Notes: generated by a model from the sequence alone, not told the origin. A stretch of 64,000 nt of DNA from RGIG6375 sp964472725 (GCA_964472725.1 CAYYLZ010000002.1:1-64000), one strand, 5' to 3'. Positions 48,305 to 56,944 are shown, counted from the first letter of the stretch. Numbers and translations: made by a program.

Positions 48305-50227
48305 TTATCTGCCCACCGCAAGAGCGGCAAAGTAAGCGGAATGAACTGCGCCTGCCACCTTACCAACGGTCTTGCAATCACCTACCGCCACAACGTGGGG
48401 CGCCTTCATGGCAAGGTCGAAATAAGCTTCGTCCTTGGACTTCATACCTACCGCATAGAGCACTTCGTCAGCCTTTACGCGAACCTTGTCACCGTCCTTG
48501 GTATAGACCACTTCGCCTGCGCCGATTTCGGTTACGGCGGCACCGGTTACGATATTTACTCCAAGCTGTTCAGCGCGCCAAAGCATACCGATCTTATATA
48601 CGGGACCTGCGTCAACGGCAACGTCGTTTGCCATTTCAAGCACGGTTATCTTCTTGCCGAGATTGGCAAGATGCATTGCTGTTTCAACGCCAACAAGGCC
48701 GCCGCCTATCATGACCATCTCATCGCCCTTGCCCGCATCAGAGAAGTAAACCTCTGTTGCGTGGCGGGCATTTTCAATACCTTTTATTGCAGGAGTTACA
48801 GGTGCGGAGCCGGTTGCGACTATAATAGTGTCAGGATTGATGCGCTCGATAAGCTCGTCGTTAACCTCGGTATTCAGCAGTACGTTGATGCCACGTTTTT
48901 TGGTCATGCGCACAAGATACTGCTTGTAGCGCTTCAGGTCTACCTTAAGGCTGTCGTTATCAGTAAATTTCAGCAGACCGCCCAGTGCGCCGGTCTTTTC
49001 GCAAAGGGTAACATCATTGCCTCGCTCTGCAGCGGTAATGGCGGCCTGCATACCGGCAGGGCCGCCGCCTACAACCAGTACCGACTTGGGATTCTTAGCC
49101 TTACCGATATCCTCGCCGAAACCAAGGCGCTCCTCGCGGCCGATAAGGGGATTTACGCTACAGACGAAGTGACGGTGCAGATTATCGCTGTCGGTACAGT
49201 TAAGGCATCGCAGGCAGGGTGTAATTTCGTCGGCTTTGCCGATGAGAGATTTTTCAGGCAGATAAGGGTCTGCGATAAGCGCGCGGGACATGGACACACC
49301 GTCGGCCTTGCCGCTGGCAATTATCTCCTCGGCAAGCTCGGGGTCAAGAATGGAGCCTATTACGAATACGGGGATATTGACTCTGCCGGACTTCTTTATT
49401 GCCTCGGAAATATCGGTGTTGAGGCCCCAGGGGCGATAAGTTGTACCGAAGAAGTTTACGAGATTTTCAACGCTTATCTCCACAAGATCAACGTATTCCT
49501 GTGCCTTTTCAAGGAATGTGATGATATCGTTTACATCGAAGCCCTCGGGATCGCGCTCGGAGCCGCTAAGACGAATGCAGACCGCCTTGTCGGGGCCTAC
49601 TCTGTCCCGGATACGCTTAAGCACCATCAGCGGGAAGCGCATACGGTTCTCGAGGCTGCCGCCGTACTTATCGGTACGATGGTTCATAAGCGGAGAAAGG
49701 AACTGGGGGAACAGCCAGCCGTGAGCAGCGTGGATAAGAACGGTATCGAAGCCGGAAGCCATCCAGAACTCCGTCGCCCATGCGAAGGCTTCGGCTACGT
49801 CCTCCATATCCTGCTCGGTCATGGCGTTAATATGCACGCCCTGCGCATTGGTAAAATCATCGGGACCCATGGGGGCCTTCTTATTGAACTCAGGTCTTGC
49901 GTTTCTTCCGCCGTGAGTCAGCTCAACGCTGGCGATAGCGCCGCTTTCCTTGATTGCCGCCGCCATTTCGGCAAAGAGGGGCTGGTTATCTCTTGTGAGA
50001 TCCATACCGGGAGTATGGCAACCGCCGTCGCATACGGGAATCTCACCAAGATTGACGATACCCGCGCCGCCGCGAGCCTTATGTTCAAGGTATCTTATGT
50101 AATAATCCGTAGGGCGACCGTCAACGGTGTGGAAAAGCATATTGGGCGCGGACATTATGCGGTTTTTGAGGATAAGTTTTTTGACCTTAAGGGGGCTGAA
50201 CAGATGAGGATACATATTTTTATACAT
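48305..50227 (-). CDS. old-yellow-enzyme family FMN/FAD/4Fe-4S oxidoreductase (BaiH/2,4-dienoyl-CoA reductase type)
   Basis: A 640-residue reductase with an N-terminal FMN barrel (1-360; SAPNMLFHTVDGRP, ASVELTHGGRNARPE, IHAAHGWLFPQFLSP), a four-Cys [4Fe-4S] motif (CLRCLNC with more Cys downstream), and a C-terminal FAD/NAD domain (SVLVVGGGPAGMQAAI). It matches BaiH, BaiCD and 2,4-dienoyl-CoA reductases, which reduce conjugated C=C bonds; the substrate is open. GGAGG 8 nt before the ATG. It diverges from a UroD-like methyltransferase, so both may work on one aromatic or steroid-like compound. Confidence 0.93.
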   Translation of the reverse strand: MYKNMYPHLFSPLKVKKLILKNRIMSAPNMLFHTVDGRPTDYYIRYLEHKARGGAGIVNLGEIPVCDGGCHTPGMDLTRDNQPLFAEMAAAIKESGAIASVELTHGGRNARPEFNKKAPMGPDDFTNAQGVHINAMTEQDMEDVAEAFAWATEFWMASGFDTVLIHAAHGWLFPQFLSPLMNHRTDKYGGSLENRMRFPLMVLKRIRDRVGPDKAVCIRLSGSERDPEGFDVNDIITFLEKAQEYVDLVEISVENLVNFFGTTYRPWGLNTDISEAIKKSGRVNIPVFVIGSILDPELAEEIIASGKADGVSMSRALIADPYLPEKSLIGKADEITPCLRCLNCTDSDNLHRHFVCSVNPLIGREERLGFGEDIGKAKNPKSVLVVGGGPAGMQAAITAAERGNDVTLCEKTGALGGLLKFTDNDSLKVDLKRYKQYLVRMTKKRGINVLLNTEVNDELIERINPDTIIVATGSAPVTPAIKGIENARHATEVYFSDAGKGDEMVMIGGGLVGVETAMHLANLGKKITVLEMANDVAVDAGPVYKIGMLWRAEQLGVNIVTGAAVTEIGAGEVVYTKDGDKVRVKADEVLYAVGMKSKDEAYFDLAMKAPHVVAVGDCKTVGKVAGAVHSAYFAALAVGR

Positions 50228-50394
50228 CGATGAAACGCCTCCGTTTTATTATTTTCTTCATTGAGCACATTATATACCCTGTCGCTTTAAAAATCAACTG
50301 ACTGATAAATTGCGTTTCGCCATCTATTTCATTGACTACTGATTAAAAATATATTAGAATGGCACTAATAACACATAGCAAAAGGAGCTGCGAA

Positions 50395-51387
50395 ATGCTT
50401 ACCGAGAAGGAAAATTATCTGCGAATGCTGCGAGGCGAAATGCCCGAATTTCTGCCTAAATACGATATGATGGGCTGGGGCGCTCCCTGCTCCATTTTCT
50501 CCGACCTGAAAAACGAAGAGGGCAAAAAGGTTAACGAGTTCGGCGTCGAATTTTCTGTCACCAAGGAATCTGTAGGCGCTACCATGCCCACTCCCGGCAA
50601 ATACGTGCTGGACGATATAACCAAGTGGCGCGACGTTATCAAGACGCCCGACCTTTCCGGCGTGGATTGGGAAAAGCTCGCCAAGAAGGATCTTGAGGGC
50701 AAGGATCCCAATAATCCCCTCTTCTGCTACTGCGGCCCCCAGTTCATGGATCTTATTGACTTCATGGGCTTTACCGAGGGTCTCTGCGCCATTTACGAGG
50801 AGCCCGACGAGGTTTATGAGCTTTTTGAGTACGTCACCAAGTACAATCTTGAAAAGCAGAAGAACCTTATCAAGTACTACAAGCCTGACATCTTCTGCCT
50901 TTGCGACGACACCGCTATGGCCAAGAATCCCTTTATCTCCCTCGAAACCTACCGCACCCTTATAAAGCCTTTCCAGAAGCTGGAGGCTGACCTCGCCCTC
51001 GAAAACGGCATGCTGCTTACCATGCACAACTGTGGCCGCTGCGAGGATCAGATAGACGACTGGATAGAGCTGGGCGTTTCCGGCTGGGATCCTGCCCAGA
51101 TCACCAACGATCTGGTTGGCATAAAGAAGAAATACGGACGCAAGCTGGTGCTCAACGGCTGCTGGGATTCCAGCGGCCCCGTAAGCTGGCCCACCACCGA
51201 CGACAAGATACTCATGGACGCTCTTGTGGAATACGTGGACACCTTCGCCCCCGGCGGCGCATTCGCCTTCGGCGCTCACGTTATGGGAGTTGAGGACGAC
51301 CTTGAAGCCAAACGCAAAATGGAAATGATAAACAAGTTCTATTGGAACTACGCACGCGATTGGTACAAGAACCACGGCGACGCATAA
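50395..51387 (+). CDS. UroD/MtaA-fold methyltransferase-like protein
   Basis: A 330-residue protein of the uroporphyrinogen decarboxylase superfamily in its methyltransferase branch (corrinoid-dependent demethylation), not haem synthesis. Motifs: MLRGEMPEFLPKYDMMGWG, ISLETYRTLIKPFQKLE, MHNCGRCEDQIDDWIELGVSGWDPAQ (candidate zinc His/Cys), VLNGCWDSSGP and FGAHVMGVEDDLEA. AAAGGAG precedes ATG 50395. It diverges from the old-yellow-enzyme gene. No corrinoid protein lies alongside, so the methyl acceptor is unknown. Confidence 0.82.
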   Translation: MLTEKENYLRMLRGEMPEFLPKYDMMGWGAPCSIFSDLKNEEGKKVNEFGVEFSVTKESVGATMPTPGKYVLDDITKWRDVIKTPDLSGVDWEKLAKKDLEGKDPNNPLFCYCGPQFMDLIDFMGFTEGLCAIYEEPDEVYELFEYVTKYNLEKQKNLIKYYKPDIFCLCDDTAMAKNPFISLETYRTLIKPFQKLEADLALENGMLLTMHNCGRCEDQIDDWIELGVSGWDPAQITNDLVGIKKKYGRKLVLNGCWDSSGPVSWPTTDDKILMDALVEYVDTFAPGGAFAFGAHVMGVEDDLEAKRKMEMINKFYWNYARDWYKNHGDA

Positions 51388-51391
51388 CCTT

Positions 51392-51422
51392 ACGCCCTCC
51401 GCAGCAGCGGAGGGCGTTTCCG
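51392..51422 (+). terminator. terminator of the UroD-like gene
   Basis: An 11-bp stem (51392-51402 with 51407-51417), tetraloop and TT.. TTTC tail. Confidence 0.75.
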
Positions 51423-51504
51423 CTTTCATATTGCACGATGCGTCACCTTATGATAAAATGTATACAATAAATAACGTACATTTTTATCGAAAGGCAGGGA
51501 TATT

Positions 51505-52227
51505 ATGAAGGATAAATGCGAAGCTTTCCGTACTTTAATTCCGCAGTACGCATCCGGTGAGCTCGACGGAAAAACCGCCGCAAAGCTGCAGCGGCACATA
51601 GCCAAATGTCCCGACTGCTCTGCCCTGCTTGACGCGCAACTTTCAGGCAAGCTGCACATTCTTACCACCATATCAAACGATATAGTCAAACGCAAAAAGA
51701 CACGCCGTATCATCTTGGTGATTGTTGCTGCCTTTTGTGTTATTCTGATTGCTGCCGCTGTATATCTGCGCTCTATTGGCTTTGTACGTATTGCAAGCGT
51801 AACGGTGGAAGAATTGAGCTTTGAAACAGTTCAACGTGAAATGCCCGAGCTTATAATAAATGCTACTGACAAAGTTAGAAGCAGCCAAGTCGCAAAATGG
51901 CCCGAGGCAATGTTTGGCCTCAACTATCGTGGCAAAGTATTAAGGGAAATATATGACACTGATAGCGAGCTGTATACATCCTTCAACCGTGACGAAAACA
52001 ACACGAATCTATTTTACACGACTGCATTGCAGACCATACAACTGTCATGGCCCACCGACGAAAAGCCTGAAATAGAAAATATGGTAAAATATAAGTATTC
52101 CCGCTACAAAATCTTTGACATTATCCGAGAAACCCGATACATAAATTACGGCAACGAACGATTTGAAAAATACACGGCTACAATAGATATATGGGGAACT
52201 TTAACGCGTCAAGAGCTTGACGGTTAA
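51505..52227 (+). CDS. zf-HC2 anti-sigma-factor-like membrane protein
   Basis: A 240-residue protein. The N-terminal zinc domain reads CEAFRTLIPQYASGELDGK then HIAKCPDCS (HxxxCxxC), as in zf-HC2 anti-sigma factors. One membrane segment (about 70-92) and an outside part of about 150 residues follow, with no recognised domain. Such proteins hold ECF sigma factors and release them on stress, but no sigma gene is adjacent. Third codon positions are more AT-rich from residue 100 on. AAAGGCAGGG precedes the ATG. The sequence is followed by a hairpin. Confidence 0.75.
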   Translation: MKDKCEAFRTLIPQYASGELDGKTAAKLQRHIAKCPDCSALLDAQLSGKLHILTTISNDIVKRKKTRRIILVIVAAFCVILIAAAVYLRSIGFVRIASVTVEELSFETVQREMPELIINATDKVRSSQVAKWPEAMFGLNYRGKVLREIYDTDSELYTSFNRDENNTNLFYTTALQTIQLSWPTDEKPEIENMVKYKYSRYKIFDIIRETRYINYGNERFEKYTATIDIWGTLTRQELDG

Positions 52228-52237
52228 TAACAAAGTA

Positions 52238-52270
52238 AGGGCCTGACCTCATCGGTCAAGCCCTCTCCTT
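52238..52270 (+). terminator. terminator of the zf-HC2 gene
   Basis: AGGGC-C-TGACC pairs with GGTCA-A-GCCCT (52238-52264), one mismatch, TCATC loop; then a C/T-rich tail. It may be shared with the convergent Xre gene. Confidence 0.55.
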
Positions 52271-52276
52271 TTCGAT

Positions 52277-52486
52277 TCACTCTTCTCTCAGGAGCTCATC
52301 GGCTGAGCATTCCAACGCATTGATTATCTTAACAAAGGTTTTCATGCTCGGCATGGTGTTGCCCGTTTCAATATGGCTGACGTGGGTCGTTCCGACGCCT
52401 ATCATCTCGCCTAAACGCTCCTGAGTGATGTTTTTCTTTGAGCGCATTGCCCGTATTCTTTTTCCGAGATTAGTGCAGTCTGCCAT
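52277..52486 (-). CDS. Xre-family transcriptional regulator
   Basis: A 69-residue single helix-turn-helix protein (MADCTNLGKRIRAMRSKKNITQERLGEMIGVGTTHVSHIETGNT; recognition helix near 36-46). It ends LECSADELLREE, as in small clostridial regulators. The ATG 52486 is preferred over an in-frame ATG at 52552, because the protein begins neatly before the domain; AGGGG lies 10 nt ahead. It is the nearest same-strand gene after the cobalamin riboswitch, about 300 nt downstream. Confidence 0.82.
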   Translation of the reverse strand: MADCTNLGKRIRAMRSKKNITQERLGEMIGVGTTHVSHIETGNTMPSMKTFVKIINALECSADELLREE

Positions 52487-52779
52487 AGTTGTGCAACCCC
52501 TGTTCTGTTTGTTTTCCTTTTTTGTTTTTCCAAATTTATCATCAATTTTCACACAAGGTCCAGGCGGCGGGCAGTTGGCTGTTACTGCCCGCGCCCCCAG
52601 AATTTATTATGTCAAAATCAATAATCGAAGTTAATGTCCGGGCAGCAGAGCGAACGGGCCCGAACCGTTCGCCCTGTCGTTATGTCCCGGCGGTTCATTC
52701 CCGCCTCAGGAGGTGACTGACAGAGGCAGTCAGAGGAAGATGGTACGCATTTTTGAAGATGTCTAAGGTGAGGAGAAAT
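52487..52779. other. spacer with several GC-rich hairpins between the Xre gene and the riboswitch terminator
   Basis: A 293-bp gene-free stretch. Hairpins GCGGGCAGT/ACTGCCCGC (52567-52592) and GCGAACGG/CCGTTCGC (about 52648-52670) are perfect. A minus-strand reading frame starting near 52692 could code 26 residues but has no convincing family. The GC-rich, structured content is unlike the AT-rich spacers nearby and may be RNA. Confidence 0.45.
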
Positions 52780-52813
52780 AAAAAAGGCCGAAGCATATAG
52801 TTATGCTTCGGCC
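52780..52813 (-). terminator. terminator following the cobalamin riboswitch
   Basis: GGCCGAAGCATA (52786-52797) pairs with 52802-52813 (12 bp, tetraloop), with TTTTTT on the minus-strand side (AAAAAA at 52780-52785). It is likely the expression-platform terminator. Confidence 0.85.
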
Positions 52814-52854
52814 GTTTTCCCGATACAAAAACACCCCGGGCCTTGTAACTCGCA

Positions 52855-53055
52855 GGCTCGGAATAACAGCATGAGCAGGTCTTCTGACTTGCGCTTCACA
52901 GAAATACGTTCTGCCTTCCCGGGTTTCCCCAGTGACTGACTTTCGTCCTGAACGCTTCTCCACGCATACAGCGGCGGTACCGTTCGTGATTCACACACGA
53001 TTCACTATTCTCTCCGGGAGGTTCATCGCCCAACGGAGCACTCAAGCTTTACCTT
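52855..53055 (-). ncRNA. cobalamin riboswitch
   Basis: The minus strand shows the B12 aptamer. The B12-box region GCAAGTCAGAAGACCTGC is at 52875-52892; upstream are the core TGTGTGAATCACGAACGGT, ACCGCCGCTGT, CAGTCACTGGGGAAACCCGG and GGAAGGCAGAAC. The order and key segments match the cobalamin class closely. It binds adenosylcobalamin or a related corrinoid and usually turns off B12 uptake or synthesis. Its own promoter and a terminator flank it, but no obvious target gene follows: the next same-strand gene is a small Xre regulator about 300 nt on. Confidence 0.92.
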
Positions 53056-53061
53056 ATTTTC

Positions 53062-53090
53062 CTTATACCACTTCACGCATTAAAAGTCAA
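53062..53090 (-). promoter_or_regulatory. promoter of the cobalamin riboswitch
   Basis: Minus-strand TTGACT (53085-53090), 17-bp spacer and TATAAG (53062-53067). Start is expected near 53055, right at the aptamer. Confidence 0.75.
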
Positions 53091-53219
53091 CACTTTTTTG
53101 CTTAAAATCTTGATTTTATCCTAAATGTAGAGTATGAGGCCAAGTTTTGACCCCAATATGTTTGACGCGGAGCAGATGTTGGTATAAAATATATTTATCA
53201 AATTATTTTGGAGTATGAT

Positions 53220-54419
53220 ATGTACTATTGTGACATTGCCATAATCGGCGGAGGCGCGTCAGCTCTTGCCGCCGCTATAGAAGCCGCACGTGGCGGTGCT
53301 TTTGTATACATTCTCGAGAAGCTCAATCGCGTGGGCAAAAAGCTGCTGGTCACCGGCAACGGGCGCTGCAATCTTTCCAATGAAAACGCGGCTGCCGAAA
53401 GCTTTATGGGTGACCCGGCTATCATCTCCCCTGTCCTTGACAGCTTCGGCGACGTTGTGGATTTTTTTGCTTCTATGGGGCTTTACACCCGCGCCGACAG
53501 CGAGGGTCGAATTTATCCCATGAGCAATGCAGCTTCTGCCGTGCTTGACGCGCTGCGCCTTGAATGCGCGCGCCTTGGCGCAACGGAGCTGTGCGATTTT
53601 GAAGCTGTCGCCATTGATGCAGGTGAGGCTTTCGTTATAACCGCAGCTGACGGGCGCAAGGTGCAGGCGCGGAAAATCATTTTTGCCTGCGGCGGTAAGG
53701 CTGCGCCCAAGCAGGGCACGGACGGCAGCGCTTTCAAGCTGCTCAAACCCTACGGTATTTCCATAACTTCTCTCACTCCCGCCCTCTCCCCCCTCCAGTG
53801 CAGTTCTCAGGAGCTGCGCACACTGAAGGGTCTGCGCGCTTCGGCGAAAGTAACTGCATACAAAAAGGGTGCTTATCTCGCCCACAGCCGAGGCGAAGTG
53901 CAGTTCGGCGATGGCGCGCTTTCCGGCATCTGCGTTTTCGATCTTGCCGCATATTCTCCCGATGAGCTATCCCTTGACCTGATGCCCGAATATTCCAAAG
54001 AGGAAATATTTGAAATACTTACTAATATAATCAACTGCCGTGCCGACGCGGCCGTTGAGGAAGCATTTACCGGCCTGTTCAACAAGCGCGTGGCACAGTG
54101 CCTTATTCGCCGGGTAAGCAAAATTCCTCTCACCGCCCCTTGCAGTGAAATATACCCCGACGTGCTACAGGCTTTGGCAGAGCTTATCAAGGATTGGCGC
54201 TTCCCTGTTTGCGGCGGTGATTGGGATAAGGCGCAGGTCACACGTGGCGGCATTGCGGCAAAAGAGCTTACTTCAGAGTTGGAGTTTATTAAGCTCCCCG
54301 GAGCCTACGCCTGCGGCGAGGCCGTGGACGTACTTGGCCCCTGCGGTGGCTTTAACCTTCACTGGGCATGGGCCTCCGGTCGGCAGGCCGGACACAGTGC
54401 CCTTACGGGATTGAGGTGA
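53220..54419 (+). CDS. HI0933/BaiN-type flavoprotein
   Basis: A 399-residue FAD protein (HI0933, YhiN, BaiN family). Rossmann IIGGGASALAAAIEAARGG, VGKKLLVTGNGRCNLSNEN, GRIYPMSNAA, IFACGGKAAPKQGTDGS and the C-terminal TRGGIAAKELTSELEFIKLPGAYACGEAVDVLGPCGGFNLHWAWASGRQAG. BaiN in one gut clostridium reduces a bile acid ring intermediate; here the substrate is open. GGAG 6 nt before ATG 53220. The next gene starts 4 nt after the stop, so the two FAD proteins are co-transcribed. Confidence 0.9.
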   Translation: MYYCDIAIIGGGASALAAAIEAARGGAFVYILEKLNRVGKKLLVTGNGRCNLSNENAAAESFMGDPAIISPVLDSFGDVVDFFASMGLYTRADSEGRIYPMSNAASAVLDALRLECARLGATELCDFEAVAIDAGEAFVITAADGRKVQARKIIFACGGKAAPKQGTDGSAFKLLKPYGISITSLTPALSPLQCSSQELRTLKGLRASAKVTAYKKGAYLAHSRGEVQFGDGALSGICVFDLAAYSPDELSLDLMPEYSKEEIFEILTNIINCRADAAVEEAFTGLFNKRVAQCLIRRVSKIPLTAPCSEIYPDVLQALAELIKDWRFPVCGGDWDKAQVTRGGIAAKELTSELEFIKLPGAYACGEAVDVLGPCGGFNLHWAWASGRQAGHSALTGLR

Positions 54420-54423
54420 ACCT

Positions 54424-56016
54424 ATGCTCAGAATACGTGAACTAAAAATATCGCTGGACGGCGGTAAGGGTGAAATACTCGCCGCCGCTGCCAAGCGTCT
54501 TAAAATCAAGGCAGAAGATATTATATCCTTCCGCTTGGCGAAGAAGTCGGTTGACGCCCGAAAAAAGGCCGATGTACATTTCAACATCACTATCGATGCC
54601 GAGGTCAAAAACGAGGCAAAGATACTTTCAAGGCTGAAAAACGAGCCCACAGTCAGTCAAATCGCAGAATACAGCTATAACATTCCCACTATTAATACAT
54701 GCGGCAAACGCCCTGTAGTTATCGGCAGCGGCCCTGCAGGACTTTTCGCCGCGTGGACACTTGCCAAGACAGGCGCTATGCCCATCGTCCTTGAACGTGG
54801 TCTCGACGTTGACTCCCGCACTGAAAAGGTGGAAAAATTCTGGCAGAGCGGTGAGCTGGACCCGGAATGCAACGCTCAGTTCGGCGAGGGCGGCGCAGGC
54901 ACTTTTTCCGACGGTAAGCTGACCACCGGCATGAAAGACCAGCGCATAGAGCTGGTACTGCGACAGTTCGTGGCCTGCGGCGCGCCCGGAGAAATACTTT
55001 ACGCGGGCAAGCCTCACATCGGCACGGACAAGCTGCGCGGAACCATAAAAAATCTCCGCAACGAGATAATCGCTCTCGGTGGCGAAGTGATATTCGGCGC
55101 GCGCTTCTGCGACTTTGAGCGCAGCGACGGCAGGATATGCTCCGTCAGCTACGAAAAGGACGGTACGGTTACCCGAATTGAAACCGATAATGTAATTCTC
55201 GCTGTAGGGCACAGCGCCCGTGACGTTTTCGAGTTGCTTTACGAAAAGGGCGCGGAGCTTATTCAGAAGCCTTTCTCCGCGGGCATGAGAATAGAGCACA
55301 AACAGAGCTGGCTCAACCGGGCTATGTACGGCGATTTCGCCGAGCACCCTGCTCTTGGCGCGGCTGATTACAAGCTGGCTGTGCATCTGCCCAACGGCAG
55401 AGGCGTTTATACCTTCTGCATGTGCCCCGGCGGTCACGTGGTTGCAGCCGCCTCCGAGCTTGGCGGCGTTGTGACAAACGGCATGAGCTATCATGCTCGA
55501 AGCGGCGAAAATTCCAACGCGGCAGTGCTCGTCAGCGTTGAGCCTTCCGATTTCGGCAGCGATCACCCGTTGGCGGGCGTTGAATTCCAGCGTCGGCTTG
55601 AGCGGGCTGCTTTCGCCGCAGGCGGCGGCAATTACAAAGCACCTGCCATTTGCTACGGCGAGCTTCTCAAGGGCAAGGCGAGTGGTTTCGGCGATGTAGC
55701 GCCCAGCTATCGCCCCGGCGTTGTTCCTGTTTCGCCCGACGAATATCTCCCTGAATTTATCGTAAGCTCTCTTAAGGACGGTATCGCTCAGTTCGGCAGG
55801 AAGATACGGGGCTTCGACGCTCCCGAGGCGGTGCTCACCGGCGTTGAAAGCCGCAGCTCCTCCCCTGTTCGCATACTGCGTACGGAGCAGCTTTGCTCAA
55901 CCAATATCCGCGGGCTTTACCCCTGCGGCGAGGGCGCAGGCTACGCAGGCGGCATAATGTCCGCCGCTGTAGACGGCATCAAGTGCGCCGAAGCGGTAAT
56001 CGAAAATTTGCAATAA
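54424..56016 (+). CDS. FAD-dependent oxidoreductase (COG2509 type)
   Basis: A 530-residue FAD protein. A basic N-terminal domain of about 95 residues (MLRIRELKISL, RLAKKSVDARKK) leads to the Rossmann PVVIGSGPAGLFAAWTLAKTG. Then come AQFGEGGAGTFSDGKL, GTDKLRGTIKNLR, AVGHSARDVFELL, YTFCMCPGGHVVAAASE and ending GLYPCGEGAGYAGGIMSAAVDGIKCAE. The family is common and uncharacterised (COG2509, NAD(FAD)-utilising dehydrogenases). GAGGTG precedes the ATG. Coupled to the BaiN-type gene upstream. Confidence 0.88.
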   Translation: MLRIRELKISLDGGKGEILAAAAKRLKIKAEDIISFRLAKKSVDARKKADVHFNITIDAEVKNEAKILSRLKNEPTVSQIAEYSYNIPTINTCGKRPVVIGSGPAGLFAAWTLAKTGAMPIVLERGLDVDSRTEKVEKFWQSGELDPECNAQFGEGGAGTFSDGKLTTGMKDQRIELVLRQFVACGAPGEILYAGKPHIGTDKLRGTIKNLRNEIIALGGEVIFGARFCDFERSDGRICSVSYEKDGTVTRIETDNVILAVGHSARDVFELLYEKGAELIQKPFSAGMRIEHKQSWLNRAMYGDFAEHPALGAADYKLAVHLPNGRGVYTFCMCPGGHVVAAASELGGVVTNGMSYHARSGENSNAAVLVSVEPSDFGSDHPLAGVEFQRRLERAAFAAGGGNYKAPAICYGELLKGKASGFGDVAPSYRPGVVPVSPDEYLPEFIVSSLKDGIAQFGRKIRGFDAPEAVLTGVESRSSSPVRILRTEQLCSTNIRGLYPCGEGAGYAGGIMSAAVDGIKCAEAVIENLQ

Positions 56017-56190
56017 CTAAAGGCGGCGTTGAATTTCTTTTAAGAAGTGTCCATTGTGAATTCAAGTTGTAAATTTTCGCTTTTGGAATGAGACAATCGT
56101 TAGTAGGTGTGATTAGAAATATTTTGCTGTTTTTTCGTTTATATATGTGAAGAAACAGTTAGACAAATAAGAAGTTGTGGAGGTGTTATG

Positions 56191-56640
56191 ATGTCTCGTA
56201 CAGAAACAGTAGAACTTACAGCATTATGTTTATTACATCAAAATGGACAATATTTGTTGCAAGATAGATTAAAGAAAGATTGGCAGGGATTTACATTACC
56301 TGGTGGACATGTGGAACCAGGTGAGTCCATAGTAGATGCTATTATTCGAGAAATGAAGGAAGAAACAGGATTGACGATTATTAATCCAAGATTGTGCGGT
56401 GTAAAGCATTTTCCGATAGATGAAGGACGATATATGGTTTTTCTTTTTGAGGCAACTCAGTATGAAGGAGAACTTTACTCTTCTGATGAAGGGCAAATGC
56501 ATTGGATTAGGACTGATGAACTGGATAAAGTTAATTTGGTTAAGGATTTTGAGGATTTGATTGATGTGATGCTTGATGAACGCTTGAGTGAATTTCAATA
56601 TGTTATTGAAGATGATAAATGGAATATTATCAAGAAATAG
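56191..56640 (+). CDS. NUDIX hydrolase (MutT family), AT-rich
   Basis: A 149-residue NUDIX pyrophosphohydrolase. The Nudix box GGHVEPGESIVDAIIREMKEETGL fits GX5EX7REUXEEXGU; it likely acts on a modified nucleotide such as 8-oxo-dGTP. Codon use is very AT-rich (many AAA, ATT, GAA, TTA), unlike the GC-rich codons of all neighbours, so it looks recently acquired. GGAGGTGTT precedes; ATG 56191 gives 7-nt spacing and 56188 only 4. It stands alone in an AT-rich patch from about 56017 to 56880. Confidence 0.88.
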   Translation: MSRTETVELTALCLLHQNGQYLLQDRLKKDWQGFTLPGGHVEPGESIVDAIIREMKEETGLTIINPRLCGVKHFPIDEGRYMVFLFEATQYEGELYSSDEGQMHWIRTDELDKVNLVKDFEDLIDVMLDERLSEFQYVIEDDKWNIIKK

Positions 56641-56888
56641 GCAGCGGAAACGTTCAGTTTGTGGGAACGACAAATTCCAATTTGGTGAATTGAATAGTAC
56701 TAAAAGATTTACTACCCTTGAGCCTAATGGTTCAGGGGTCTTTTCTTATGTGTTGATTGTCCATGAAAAAACGATTGCAACGATAATTTTTGAGAAATTG
56801 AAGGGTTGATTGCTGTTTTTGTTAGTAATGCAGGGTTTTAGACACCGATATCCACAATGCTAGAGTATATAAATCATATGCATACGGC
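56641..56888. other. AT-rich spacer after the NUDIX gene
   Basis: This stretch holds a terminator hairpin, ACCCTTGAGCC with GGTTCAGGGGT (56712-56737), then TCTTTTCTT, and AT-rich sequence without recognised genes. The AT-rich composition matches the NUDIX gene and marks the island; repeats flanking it were not found by eye. Confidence 0.5.
56712..56747 (+). terminator. terminator of the NUDIX gene
   Basis: An imperfect 11-bp stem (about 56712-56722 with 56727-56737) and T-rich tail. Confidence 0.65.
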
Positions 56889-56917
56889 TTGACAAGCCCC
56901 TGCTTTTATCGTACACT
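56889..56917 (+). promoter_or_regulatory. promoter of the small basic protein gene
   Basis: TTGACA (56889-56894), 17-bp spacer and TACACT (56912-56917). Transcription starts near 56924, a few nt before AAAGGAGGAA. Confidence 0.75.
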
Positions 56918-56944
56918 GTGCTGCTGATCCAAAGGAGGAATTAC

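Noticed and set aside
47726..50233. Plus-strand open frame of 835 codons across the lipoprotein and reductase genes
   Set aside because: It is antisense to two convincing minus-strand genes that carry signal, FMN and iron-sulfur motifs. Its translation matches no family and has low-complexity composition from codon bias.
51505..52227. An ECF sigma factor paired with the zf-HC2 protein
   Set aside because: No sigma-70 region 2 or 4 protein is found within the adjacent sequence.
56017..56888. Insertion sequence or phage remnant around the NUDIX gene
   Set aside because: No transposase, integrase, terminal inverted repeats or target duplication could be seen.
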